DNA of 64,000 bases from Puffinus mauretanicus (taxonomy: Eukaryota; Chordata; Aves; Procellariiformes; Procellariidae). Shown in pieces: positions 24,851-38,300 of the stretch. The translations under genes were made by a program, and so were the position numbers. Every line of letters starts with the position of its first letter. Positions within the stretch are counted from its first letter, which is position 1. The notes below the pieces were generated by a model that ran no database searches, was not told where the DNA came from, and saw nothing but the letters and a program-made list of their open reading frames with translations. The stretch is from assembly GCA_023333565.1 (NCBI GenBank), contig JAJKFH010002736.1, positions 62,001 through 126,000 of the forward strand, in the 5' to 3' direction.

Positions 24851-27800
24851 CTTTCCAGCTGCACAGCTGGAAATCTTACTATTTCATTCTTTCCGCTCCT
24901 ATATTACCGTACTACTGTTGAAGGTGATCCTTGAATAGCATCTGTAAGGCAAATGAAATTGGAAGTGATTGACAAGCTTTCTCATATGGAAGGACCTTGC
25001 AAAATCAAGGGAGCTGCTTAAACATATGCTATTAAATTAAAAATTGTTAAATCTCATCACATAATCCAGACCTTCAAAAATGCCTAAAAAATACATCTTT
25101 CTGACGAGTTTGCCTACATGTTATATTTTAATGCAATGAAATAGGGTAAAAAGCCCCAAGTATCTGTAGCTATATCCTTAGATATCAAGACATGCCTAGA
25201 CCATTCTTCATGCATTATTCTCCAATGCAACTACATATCATCTCCTGAGAAGCCAGCACCTCTGAGGACACTGAATTCCCTTGCATAAAAAGAAGACCTA
25301 AAAAGAAGACTTTGTAGGCATTTCCAGAGATCAATATCTGCCTCTATATACTAGGTTATAACCTATTACTGGAATATTTAACTCTAAGGCAGTTCTCTAA
25401 ATTGCAAAAGAAGTCACAAACAAATAGACAGACCTATCTTGCTATTTTTGCATTCCCCCAGATATTCCAGCCATCTTTTCAGCACTCACAAGCAAAACAT
25501 CCCCAATTGTGTATGCTTTGTTGAAATATGCATGCTATGGCAAGGAGCACTCTTTGGGGAATGCTGTAATCTTTTCTGCATGCATCACACATGGTTCTGA
25601 CATGGATAAACTACCAAAGTAAACAATAGGGAGAGGAATATTTAATGTGCAACCTCCACCAATGTAATACAGAGTCAGAAACACACAGCTGAGAAAGTTG
25701 TATTAAAACATGTCTATGGTTGAATTGAATGTTTATAAAAGATATTGGAACAGCAGCTCTAGAGATGGATGTTTTTTATTCAGCCACACCAGGGGGAGAG
25801 CCCATATGTTTTTTTCTGTTCCATTGAACAGACAGCAGCAGATGGGCATTTCTTTTTGCCTAAGAAAGCATAGGAAGAGCATACTCAAAGGAAATGCGGC
25901 TATAAGACTAGATGTTACTGCACCAAATAAACACCAGCAGATATAATACGTGTTATAAATCCTGTAAGTATGATCAGTGAGGAAGGAACAAAAACTGCCA
26001 GTGTGCCTTATTTCCTGAAGAGTATGACCCAATCTGTACCCATATACACTCTGCAGCTGACTTACCTTCAAATAGGTTCAAATTTCCATTCAAACCTATT
26101 TTGGCGACTGCAGATAATCACAGGTGGCTAACCCTGCTGTTGTCTGTGTAGGCTCTTCATTAAGCAGACCTCTTAATTTACTTCTCTCTTGATGTGTGAG
26201 GTAGCAGAATGTGTTTGCCTTGTGAGGCTTTGTGTTGGGAAAGGCATGCTGTGTATTACCCTTCTGTAATAGAGGACAAAACACAGCGCGAGCCTACTAT
26301 TGGTGTGTTTGCCCCTTTTCGTAGTTCCTAAGCTGCTGTGCATCATCACAGACTCTCCTACACAAAAGCCCAGATGCCAGCTTCATGGAAGAGCTCAGAT
26401 AAGCTGACCAGCTGTAGCCACAAGGTGGGACCAGATGTGGGAAGGTGCAAAGATATGAAAGGAAAACACAGTAGAGGGGGGGATTAATGCAGAGAGAGCG
26501 TAAGATGCTAATTCAGACCTGCCACAGCCTGTTTTTCCCAACAAAAAGAGAAGTCAGCTCAGTGATGCCTTGAACTATCTTCCTTAACTTTATGGAAAGT
26601 ATATCAGGGAATTTGTCCTTTATTTGTGATGGTTTCTTCATGATGGGAGGAAAGGGTGTAAGGACTTAGTCCACCTTTTTGGTCTGACCAGCATTTTACA
26701 TACTCTTATCACACCACTCATTTCTGCCAAGACTCACCTCCTTACCATGGAAGTTTGCATTTAAATGTTGATCCATATGAAGGCTACATCTAGCAGATCA
26801 TACCTGTCCTGTGGGGATATTTAGGGTGTATGTCAGAAAACTTTTCCATTGATACACATTTTCACCAGCTATTTCATAGCCCTATAGTCTTTCTTTTAGA
26901 CATGCTGAATGCCTTTGTAATCACATAAATTCCCCACTAGACTGCATCTCTCATTTCTTTCAGCACGGTCTTTCAGTGGTCTATCAGATGCTAATTTAAC
27001 TAATAAGAGTTTCAGGTCTCTTACTTCATTAATGTCTCATAAAATTTGGCCAAGAAACAAATATCTGTATCAGCCCATCTAAGTGTCCTTTAGTAAATAA
27101 GTCTCTTTGGATGATTATGACAGGACCACTGCTCAAACAAAGTTCTGGTGTGGGTTTTTCTAGGTCTTTTCCTACAAAATCTTCACAGGCAAAGTGAAAT
27201 AATTCTAAACTCAAACTTTTATACTCAGAAAGATTGATTATAAAAAACTAAAATATAGAGTATTTAACATTCTTCATGGAGAAAGCTCCAAGCTGTGAGG
27301 GCGGGTTGTGCAGGAAAAAAAAGAGTTCATATGCAACCTTCCATCTGCCCACATGTCATTGCACCCCCGCACTTTCTACACTGTGACACACTCCCCATTC
27401 CCACCGGGTCCTCTGAAAATTGCTTCCGCCTTTCACCCATCCTTGGAGGCCAGACTGGCTGCACCCACTCCTTGCTGCCATATCTCACTCATCTGTAGTT
27501 TCTTAGCTCTAAGAAGTGACTTTATTTCTCTCTGTCTCTCTCTTTGCCTTCTACATCCTTCTCTTCCACCTCTCAGCATGGTCTGTTTTCCCAAGACAAG
27601 CAGCAATCTCCCTTCCTCCCCCCCTGCAATATTCCACCCATCCTCCTCTTCTTATGGAAACACAGCACAAACCAAGAGTAAACAAACCAAGAATACAATA
27701 TGTTGCATATATGTCTTTATAAGATCTGAGCTGGGACAAACTATTTATTATTCAAATGATATTTAATGTGATGAGTGTATCCAAATTGTTTATTTTCTGT

Positions 27801-30800
27801 TTTAGAAATCAGGCATATCATACTCAAGGTTGTAAATTTTTCTGCAAAGTTTGTGATCTGATTTAAAAATAGCAAGTTGATTACTGTTTCTTTAGCAATT
27901 GGTGCTGTTAGTTGCTCAATTTTCTAGTATTCGCTTTTTAGTCAATACCTAACTTAGAAGCACTAAAGAAAGCAGAGTGGCAAGGAGAAAGCTCTGGGCC
28001 AGTTTCCAAAGTCATCCCTGGAACTGACACAGGAAGTGATCCTGGACAAATTGCTGTACCATTCTGTGCTTTCACTCCTGCCCCAGCATTTCCACTGCTT
28101 CTCACAAATGAATACTAATGTCTGAGCATTTTTTACTAATTATTTCAAAAGCTGGGGCTTTGTATCATTGGATCTGCTGCTTTCCTGTTGTCAGGTCTCT
28201 TTCTGCTCTACTGAACAGGCCTTTTAATGAGGTCTTAGTGTGAGAATATCTCAGTGGAAGGAGATGGCAAGCCCTCAGCAGCTGTAAGCACTCTTGAAGT
28301 TATCTGCTATGGAGAGACCTTTTGTCTCATTTCACTGTACCTCAGCTGTTAACCGCAGCCACAGAGAGGGAGATTTTGCGGATCGACTGGAAATGCTGTG
28401 GTCCCCAGAGAAGCTGGGCTAAGTTTATGTCGCAGCAAACAAAAGAGAGTCTTTGCCAGAGGATAACAAATATGCCAGGTATTCTGCTTTTAGAAGAATA
28501 AAGGGACGGTTTTACTATGAGAAGCACAACGATATTACGAGACAAGATTTACAAGCTCAGGTGCGTAGTATGGGAAATAGGTATATCCAAGTACATTTTG
28601 ATAAAAATTACAAATTCTTTCTCTCTGTGTAGCATTTTACAAGATAACTAAAGTTTAGCAGTTACATTTTAGTTTGTTTTTTTTTTTTTATATAAAAAAA
28701 GCAACACCATCATCAAAACAGCCTTTCTTTCCCCAACCAAAATTCTATCTTCAAACCTCTCTGTAAAGACAATTTCTTTCAAACATGAATTAATTTCTCA
28801 TACCACTATACCACATCACAATGACTTTCAGGTTAGATTTTATTAGGTTATGGGAGAGAAATGTGCAAAACACATTTCATCTCTTTTTCAAGGAACAAAG
28901 TTCCTTGGTTTTTCCAATACATTGGGACATATTTTGGTCATTAATTTGTTTAAAATAGAAAGATTGGATGAGAAATCAAGCTTTACACACACTTAAAATA
29001 AAATTCCTTTTTTGAGTTATATCTTCTCTAACCCCCCATAACTACTAAGAAGAAAAAGAAAAGAGGAGACTGAGTTCCCTGCTGCCCCATTTTTATCTTT
29101 CCTATTCTCAGTACCTTGAAGAACTGCATATTTTAAGATGCATATTTATTCAAACAGTGCCATAAAGTGTAAATCAATACAGGGTCAGGCTTAATTCAGC
29201 ACTTTTGTTAAGATCAAAGGAGTATTGCTGATATTTTATTTTTAATGTTTGCATTGAAATATATCTTTTACTTATTTTCAACTACATAAGCAGCAGGCTT
29301 AACTGAATTTTCAAGCCCTTTGGTTATGAATTGAACTTCTGAATGCTAAATTAACCATTACTATAAGTATTGCTATAAATATGTCTATAAAAACCACTGT
29401 TCTTGATTAATAGATTAAACTGAGGCTAAATTGACTTTTTTCTTAATTTGTTGTCTCCATGTTAATCTTATTAAAAATACCTCTGAATTTAATTAACATT
29501 TAACACAGAAATTGTGTTTGGTAATTGACTTAATTTTTTTACTAATTAGTTACATATTAAATACTCATTTTCCAAGAACAGTGTTCATTACCAAAGAATA
29601 ATAATTCTAGTGAAGAAAGTATTAATCTTTTTGTTGGGGAGATTTTTCTTTTTAAGTTAGTAAGGCAAATATTTTTGTTGAATGACCTCTAAATTAGGAT
29701 TTTTATGACCAATCAGTCTGGTTCTTTTGCTTCTTATATGTAACTACCGGTACATTATACTTCATTGAAAAGCATTGGAGAAGCCAACAGCAAAATTCTG
29801 TTCTTAGGAACATAATTTGTCTTTGTTTAACCAACAGTAATTACCAGCTATACATGCCTGTATGGTTAGTTGCTTAATAATAGTATTTACTTGTACAAAT
29901 GAAAACATTGTCTTTCTTTTCAAATAAGCTATGGCTTATGATCAACACCTATAGAGACTTTTTTTAAATTCTGATGTTATTTTAAGAATTATTTACAGAA
30001 TTGTGATTTCATTAGGGCATCCTGTTCATGAATAAGCATCTAATGGAAGAATACTTACAAAGAAACCTGTAAATGAAAAAAGCACAACAAAAGGCGTCAG
30101 AGACATTGAAAATCATTTAATGTATAATGTTATTTTCTACAACACAGGGCAAAGTAGAATTTTTTTTTTTTTCCAGCTGATGAAAACAGGACAAATTTCC
30201 TTTCCAGGTTTAATGTCTGGAATGCCAGTCCTGCAAAGTTCATATCTCCCATACTATATATAGCATAAAGATATTGACCTCTTAAATGAGTGAAAATCAT
30301 GGATACATCCATGCAGAATAAAGCATGGCATACAGTTCTACACATTGAACAGAAATACCAAGGCCATTTTACATGCTTAATTTTACTTTAAGGAACACGA
30401 GATAAATGGGCCAGAGAGATTACAACCAATGTGTAGGAATAAAAGTCATGTACCTTAAACACCAGACATCTATAGGTGATCATTATTCTCATAACATGCA
30501 AGCTACTTATGTACTACCTTCTGTGGCCTTCCTCCTGTTATTAGAAAAGACATTACTGAAAGATCAGTCTTGCATTTAGCCTGTCCTTATTATCTATTTT
30601 ACATGGCATTTATAAGTATGATGCTCTGAACTTCTGTGCGTGATCAAGTTCTGACTGTCCCATGCCACCTTTACCCCTCTGCTTATTCCTGTATGCCTGC
30701 CTTATAATTGGAGTCTAGCACAGCACAAGTGATCACTGAAATGTATCCTCCTCCTTAGACTAAAAGATCTCAGCAAGTGTGGATCCATTAGATATGGATG

Positions 30801-31091
30801 AAACTTACTACAGGTAATTTAGTAATTTGGCTAATGTCAGAAAAAAAGATCTAGAAATTTTCTTTTGTGTACAGGTAGATAAACATTAATACATAAAAGT
30901 TACAAAAAACTTATTTATTGACCTACATAAGCTAAAATGTGTTCAGTCTTTTTTTCCACCCTTTTTTAACATGAATTTCTGAATTTTGCTTTTCTTCTCC
31001 TAAAAGGAATTGCATAAGCCAGACATTCAGAGGAAGATTTAAATATAAGTACCTTTCAGAAATCCTAAGAAATCACTCCAACAGAAATCAC

Positions 31092-31153
31092 TGAGGTTAT
31101 GCACTATATACTGAAGGTTATGCACTATATACTGAAGGTTATGCACTGCATAC
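31092..31153. repeat. 21-bp tandem array, three copies
   Basis: The unit TGAAGGTTATGCACTATATAC is repeated at 31092-31111 (one base shorter), 31112-31132 and 31133-31153. The last copy has GC for AT near its end. Confidence 0.9.
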
Positions 31154-31173
31154 TTCATATACTATATATGAAG
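31153..31173. repeat. Perfect hairpin: 9-bp stem, 3-nt loop
   Basis: CTTCATATA, then CTA, then TATATGAAG forms a perfect inverted repeat. It starts on the last base of the 21-bp tandem array. Confidence 0.85.
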
Positions 31174-33728
31174 CCTGTATACTCAGGCTCATGTTCCGGT
31201 ATGGTCATCCTGATTTATTAGCACACTTTGATTCATTTGAGTAGTTTTATTGATTGAGCCTAGAGTGTTGCTGCCTTTTCCTTGATACTGTCTTGAAAAC
31301 CATGTTCCTGACCAACCACATTGCCTTGGTATGGAACATACCTAAGTGTCATCTGAGAGCTGCCTCTGGGATACTGATAGAAAACCTCAGCCCAGCTGCC
31401 CTTAACAGCATCCTACTGTTAGAAGCACCTTGAAAATGCCAAGGCAAACCTTGCAAAGCAGACTGGTTTGCAGCAAACTGTCCCATCATCATTTTGCCTC
31501 ATATCCTCTTGCTCTTACACTCCTTGGTTTTGTGTATGGCTCCTCAGTGAAAAATCAGAGCACAGGAAGGGCACAAGCACAGACACTGTTTGGCTAGCGG
31601 CATTCGTGTACCAGCCACAAGATGTTGTTAGGTGAGAGAATGGTTCATTTATGCCTAAAAACAACCAGGCTCTCATTGTACAAGAATGTTGTACAGCCAT
31701 ATAGCCACAACACTGAAAGGACAACTACCAATACAAAACAACAGAGCTATAAAATCTGCACTTCCAAACGTATCTTTAGCAGTATTTTATCCTTGAAGAA
31801 ACCAAGCATACTAAATCTTCTTGCCAACGAGCCACATCAAGCATTAGGAGAATATGGGGTGATGACAGTGGACCCAGACAGTCCGAGCTATATTTGTGTA
31901 TGTGTCAGAAGCCAATTTTTATCTTGGAAGCTTCTACTTATAAACACTTCTCATACCTATTCAGGATACACTACTTTTTTTTTACTTTCTCAGTAAGGAC
32001 AGGACAGCTGAACCATTTTTTAATAAGCACAAGCACAGACCAAAAAGCAGAACAGTTTGCACTGTTTTGCGTAACAGATATTTTCTCTTAAGTCTGAATT
32101 TGCAGTGCATCTTGCTGGCTGAGTAGTTTTACTTGTTGTGTCTGCACTGTCCTTTTGCATCTTCAAACACAGATTTTTTGACTATAAGCTTGCTTTTGCT
32201 TTGGGGTGTACTTCAAAATCTACTGTCTCTCATTGTCCCAGCTACTTACCTTCTGTCCTCTCCTTTGGTACTCAGCTCAAGAGCACCCTGTAAATGGAAA
32301 ACACTGTGACTCATACAGACCTCACACACCTCCCAGAGCACAGGCCTAATCTGGTGCACCACTACCTTCCACCTCCAGTTCATTGGGAAAATAACAGGTC
32401 TTAAATTGCACGTTGGTGGGTACACATGATTTGTTTCTCTCCTGCAGTTACAGTTTTAAGATCCATCTAAACAGATGTAAAATTTGTCTTTGCTTCTTTG
32501 TCATTTGCCACCACTAAATGTAGCTTTTTTGCATAAATCATCATTTCATATTATGACAATATGTCATTACAAAATATTTCATACGTGATGACCTTTGAGT
32601 GTTCCTTATTCAAAGATTCATGAAAGCTTAGCATGAGGTATGTCTGATGATCCCTGTATAAACACTTTGGCAGAGTTCTCCTACAAAGGCTCAGGCAGGT
32701 ATAAGAGTCATTTTTGAAACTCACCCTTCACTCTAAGGTCCTTTGGCAGTGCTTGACAGTTCTCATTTTCTAAATAAAATGCAATGTGCCAATCTGAAAT
32801 AAATGTAAATTATCATCTCTCTTCCATGTTAATTGAGATCTGATTAATGCATTCCAGCAGTTGTTGCCGGTACAGCAGAGGAATGCCTTTTGTTGCAAAA
32901 CCAAAACCCATATATGTTTTGGACATGGTTCTACTTCATCTATTGAACTTTGGGTTAAGCTGTAAAGATTGCCTTGCCTGAAAATATTAACCTGATCTCT
33001 TGAACAAAATTGTGCTATTGTAAGGAAAACAAAGTTGCAAAATTAAAATTGATTCCAAACTGCCTTCCCCAAAGATGCACAAGGAAAATTAGGGTTCCAT
33101 TTGGGGTAGGCATCTACGTGTCACGTGTCGATTACCATTCACAGAAAGTATTCTGAGTGTGTGCCAAAAACTGGATGCTGAAAATTGAGACCAACTGTCT
33201 AATTATGAGAGATCTTTAATATACAACCAAGGTTAAATGCGTCTTTTAAATTTGTATCTTAAATGACCGTTTTCAGGGTTTTTTTTAATACATATTTTTG
33301 TAGAGCTCTACTCATGAAATCTTCCTATGTAGATCAAAAAACATCAAAAGTTTGTGAGCCCTCCAGTAGAAAGACACTGCTCAAGAGCGGAAGGCAAGTG
33401 TTATAAACAAACTTTTCTGCCACATCAGAAAGACAACAAAAAAACTAACTTCTAATAATTCTGTCCTATAAAATGACTAAACCTTGAAAGGCAAATGAGG
33501 TGTGAATAGCCAGAAAGGCAGCCTGATTAGAAGCGAAAAATTACTGAACAGAAAAAAAAAAAAAAAAAAAGCCTGCCAACCTGGGAACCAGGCCTGGGAA
33601 CCAGAAACATCCTTGAAAGTGCAGTTGGTCTCTTTGTATTTCAGCTGGGATATGTAGAAACCGGAGACATCCTGACATACCACTGATAAGTGCAAAAAAC
33701 CCAAAAAATTCTAGCAGCAACTTTCAGA

Positions 33729-34662
33729 TGTCGAAACAGTCTGGGAAAATAAAATTGGTCTGAAAGAACAGAAATCATCATCACTTACTGGCTGTTACCA
33801 GTGAAAACAGAGATTAATAGCATTTATTGCCTGCTCAATGTGGTGTGTCCTACACCCTTTTATGTATCTAGGATATAAAAAAGGACTTCATTTTTATCCA
33901 AAATGGAGCCTCTCTGTCTGAGAACTTCCCATGCCGTACATCCTTTCCCTTTCCTACACAGGTTGAAACTTGCACACGCTTTCTACGGTATCTTGGGTTC
34001 TCTCCTGGGATGCCTGCCTGACTCCAGGCTCTGACGTGGATCGTCTTTGAAGTGAGACACTGTCTGTTATCACACTGGTTCCTCTTCGGACCCACTTTTG
34101 GGGCTGGTTTGGTTTGTCCTTCCCTCTTTTGGGGGTGATTGGGTCCTCCTCTGGGATTGTTTTGTCATCCCCTCTGGGGTGGTTTGGCTCATTCTGAAAT
34201 CTGTCTAATTCGCTTCATCCCAATATTATACCTCCATAAAATTAGTTTGTCATAAGGATATCTGCTGCTATATTGTTGATAAATTTCCTTTGCTAATGAT
34301 AAGTTTGTGATAACCTGTAATAGTATATACCTACTTGGTTGTTGCTGTTACTGGTGTTGCTATAATATTGATTATTGATATGTGATTGATTGTTGCTATT
34401 ATTGATTACTGATAGTAATTTGTAATAACTTGAGATATATATATATACACTCACTTTGTCAATCATAGGTATACTTGCTAGTAGTGATTTTGTGGTTGTA
34501 TACCTGCTTATAGTGATTTTTTTGGTATTTGTGGTAATCTGTAATAAAGTAGAAAAATTTAGAGATAAAAGCCTCTGTGTTCTTGCACACTAAGGTATCC
34601 TACAAATCCACAGTCATGATCTTTACACACCCACAGGTTGTGTAACCTTTTAGGTCACGACA
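33729..34662 (+). mobile_element. Possible retroviral LTR, family unknown
   Basis: A 934-bp stretch starts TGTCGAAACAG and ends TTAGGTCACGACA, giving TGTCG/CGACA inverted ends. Inside are a TATA-like GGATATAAAAAAGG at about 33871 and an AATAAA at about 34543, roughly 120 bp before the end. The three bases after the final CA, AAA, are followed by TGGTGGAAGAAAC, which sits where a primer-binding site would be. I could not match that to a tRNA with confidence. Target duplications are not seen (CAGA on the left), which is expected if internal sequence follows on the right. The distance between TATA and poly(A) signal is long for an LTR. Left boundary uncertain. Confidence 0.42.
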
Positions 34663-35326
34663 AAATGGTGGAAGAAACTCACTCCAAATGAGTGGGAACA
34701 CCATGACCTGAGTAAGGGCTAGTCAGCCACTGTCACCTCATTCAGAGGCCTCTTTTTTCAAGCTACTTGGTCCCCCTTCACGTTTAAAGAAAAGATGCAT
34801 ATTTGTGCAAAGAGAGCATGAATGGTATCTACTATCAGTTAAATGATACTAAATGAATCGCTGCTCTGACCCAAAATGTAATTTAGCTGTCTGAAACGGG
34901 AGAAGAAAATCAGTCCCATACAGTATCTACTCTTCCCAAAGTGCTGTCAAAGTAGATTAATATCAACATAAATATGATTTTATTTTTTTCTATTTGTAAT
35001 TGTTGGTGGACAAGAAACTACAGAACATTGCATTTCTGCTCATTAATGCTTTTTAGAAAAAAGCTTTAAATTGTCTTTCATCTGTAAACTTAAACTTAGC
35101 TGTTCTTCAGCCACAGTGATATACTTACCTATTTTATTTAAGCCCTCTTTTTTCTCTTGAATGCTGTCATCGGAGCATGCCCAATAGTACAACATGGTCC
35201 TCTGAGCATGTGTCCATTAGATTTTGGACATACAGTCTCAGGGTTCAAGGAAGACGCTTCTCTTTTATGACTGAAAAATGTGCATGATTTCTTATCATAC
35301 CTTTTTGCAATTATGTCAATTATTAA
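34663..35326. other. Possible retroviral leader then single-copy DNA
   Basis: If 33729-34662 is an LTR, the first 100-150 bp here (through CCAAATGAGTGGG and CATGACCTGAGTAAGG) would be its leader. No gag-like frame follows. The rest is unremarkable AT-rich DNA. Confidence 0.35.
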
Positions 35327-35359
35327 TCACAGAATCATAGAATATCTCAAGTTGGAAGG
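35327..35359 (-). mobile_element. Tiny CR1 3' tail remnant
   Basis: The stretch TCACAGAATCATAGAATATC followed by TCAAGTTGGAAGG is the reverse complement of a CR1 terminus. Only about 33 bp are recognisable before local sequence begins. Confidence 0.8.
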
Positions 35360-38300
35360 CCAGGATTCTTAATGGTATGGAAAAATTGTCTCCATGGAAA
35401 GGAGCAGAGACCAGCAACTCAGACCACACAGAAGACCCATCTGATAACTCTCATGTTTTAATCACTGCTAAATTGAACAAGATGCACATACGGGAATCAG
35501 CTGAGAATCTCTGTTGTGAATTTTTGAGCTTCTGAACTTCAAGACACTATGTTTTTAGCAGGAGGCTGAAGAACAACTAAGTATATCTCATTTCTGTCTT
35601 TATGAATTAATCAAAAAACATTCCTTCAACTACAGATTGTGAAAAAAGAGGCCAGGAGGCCTATGTATTTATAAAAATCATTGAATGTTGTAACATTTCT
35701 TCATTTCCCTGGGGATCATATTTCTATATAAGACTATTAATACTTGTGAAGTATTATGTTAAAAATAATAATATAGTTATAGACTAATGCCGACATGTAT
35801 TTCATGCAACAAGCCTATGTACAGATTCTTTTCAGCAAAAAGTTGTGGTAACTAATAACTATCAAAAGAACGTGAAAGTCAATGGGGCATTTCTGCTGTC
35901 CCTCCAAAGGAAAGTTTATCTAAAACATTGCTCTAAAAGCTTGGAAGATATATTCTGCACTATCAGGGACAATATATGACATATTTCTGTTGCATTCAAC
36001 TAAGTCTCTACCAACAAAACTACTTATCTAGATCAGTTCTTGGACCAATAATACTACATTTTCAAAGCTCTGACATATAGTCATCTTGCTAATAGAATAA
36101 ATGTTCTTGCTAATAGATGGTCTAAGCATGAGTTTTTCCAGCCACTGTGGTCCAGAATTTTCTTCCCAAACATGAGGCTGGCAATTTATGCTGTAACTTA
36201 ATCTTTTTTCACTTTCCCAGGAAATATGATAACACTCTTTTAATATGAATGAGATTTAGTGTCAGAACTAAGGTTTTCATTTTATCCAAAAATATTAATT
36301 TTGTAAAGTTTGGTTTGCTTGTTTTGGAATAAATCTAAATGCTATGTTTACACCAAGATAAATTTATGATTGGTCTGGGTTCATTTTATTTATCTATATA
36401 TATTTCATCTATCTTCTTTCTTTCAGTGGTACAGAATATTTATGGAAGTTAGTTACACTGTGTGCTATTTCTGGTCTCCTTTGAACATGATATATCAAGA
36501 GTAAAAAAACCAGGTAAGTTGCTTGGGTCAGGGAGAATTGTATTAATCATCTACTGCTGTGAGAATCTTCCCAACAAACAAACAAAGAAAAAATGCATTT
36601 GTTTGGGAATACTTTTCCTGTTTGGTCTCAGCCAAAAATATACCAAGAGACTATCTAAAGCAAAACACTACAGCATAATTAGAAAATACCATAACTGAGC
36701 TTTTAATCCCCTCTTCTGGACTTTGGCAAAGATATTAATTAATGAAGTTTTAAATAAGTCCTATCCTTATACTCCACTGGCCCTTGATTTGACACATCCC
36801 TATAAATTCCTATAAATTGTTCTCCTTTTTTCCTTTTTTTCTTTTTCGTACTATTTTCCACTTGCAAACCAACTTGTATTAATATTTTGAAAAAAAGATT
36901 TAATGTGTCACAATATCAAATAACTTACTGAAAATGAGAGTATATAAATGTCATTTTCCTTCTACCTTTAGTTTAAGAATAAACCTAAAAAGCAACTATA
37001 TGTTTGACTTGCAGTACTTCTGTTTTGCAACTAGTAATGTCCATACATGCAACAGTGCTGCTCTGAATTTATCCACAGCAACAAGCTAAAAAGCTTTCCA
37101 ATTTTTGTGAAATTAGACATACGAGAAGAAAATGAAAGTTTGAAAAAGCTATATCGTACAGATATTAAATTTTTATACAGCACATTCCACAACTGCATAC
37201 CAAAACATTTTATAGAAGGGTCTGTGTCATTAATGAATATTATTTCCTTAAGACAATATATCACACTAGTAACCAGAAGTAGAATCAACGTTACTAACAC
37301 TCAGTCAAATGCTCCCCACATTATTCTGTGTTCTCAGAAATAAATTTAGGAAACTCCATTCATTTTCTAAACTCCTGAAAACTTCTCAGCAATATCCTGC
37401 TCCTTACTAAATTGAAAAAAATAGGAGGTGTTAAAACTTAGATTTACTGTAATTAGGTATTAAGTAACAAGTGTTATTATTTTTACACAAACACAGAGAA
37501 AAACAAAATATATATATATATATGAGACACATAAAACAGCTGCATTGAGCATACACTGACTGAACAGGTAAATATCAGTGCAGTTTTAAGGTCAAAAAAT
37601 GCTTTCATGTTTAATGGCTATTTAACAACACACACTCAGTACAGAAGAGACTTTCTTCATATTTTGCTTTTGGTTTGTTTACTTGTCTGAACGTGATACA
37701 AGATATGTAATAATTGCCCCATGATTCACTGAACTTTGAATTAGCAACGACATTGAAAGACCTAACCAGAGAAATGTGTTTGCTTCAAATCAACCCAGCA
37801 ATGATGATTACAGCAAAACCTCAAGTACTGCACTTTTGACCTTCTATCAACAATGAAGTCATGCTATGAAAAAGCTGCATTTCCTCAAGCTTCAAGCCAG
37901 ACCCTTAACAATAGCTTCAGGTGAAAGTTTTCCTAGTTATAAAAGAAGTATAAAAAGGAATGAAAGTAGGAATTTGCTGTTGATTCACTTAGCCAGGCAG
38001 AGCTTTGAATCATAGAAAAACACTCCTTAGCCTTTCATATCCCCGCAAAATCTATCTCCTACCGAAACTTTTTCCTTTCAAAAAAAAATGGATTAAATTT
38101 ATTGATCTGTGAACTGACATTCTATCATGAATTAAGGCACTGATGGTTCCTTTCTAACTAAAAAACTGGATCAACAGATTACCTGAAGGAAAAAAAAAAA
38201 AAGTATTTCCGTGATGGAAACTCATTATTTTTGTGCATTAAAGAGCTTCATTATATAAAAAATCGAAGATCTTCTAAATGGATGCATTTTTCTTCCAGCA

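Larger units (their letters stand above)
22168..24905 (-). mobile_element. CR1 LINE, nearly full ORF2, decayed, minus strand
   Basis: This is the main body of the minus-strand CR1 whose 3' tail is at 21467-21544. Going from right to left it contains the endonuclease (about 24850-24090), the linker (about 23901-23600), the reverse transcriptase (about 23575-22900) and the C-terminal region and 3' untranslated part (about 22900-22168). The 5' end fades out between about 24850 and 24905, where CR1 text ends and local sequence begins. Many frameshifts and substitutions show that it is old. It is a different subfamily from the copies at 20031 and 50277: its terminus reads TTGTCCAACCCTCCTGCC. Confidence 0.93.
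24906..33728. other. AT-rich single-copy DNA, no gene seen
   Basis: I see no transposon or host exon. A pyrimidine-rich tract at about 27500-27660 creates overlapping frames, the longest 152 codons at 27308-27766, that look compositional. A19 lies at 33552-33570, next to a short direct repeat of CCTGGGAACCAG at about 33580-33605. A tandem array with a hairpin at 31092-31173 is listed separately. Confidence 0.55.

Noticed and set aside
27308..27766. 152-codon open frame on the plus strand
   Set aside because: It lies in a pyrimidine-rich tract that lacks stops for compositional reasons. The protein is low-complexity (Ser, Pro, Leu), with shadow frames on both strands.
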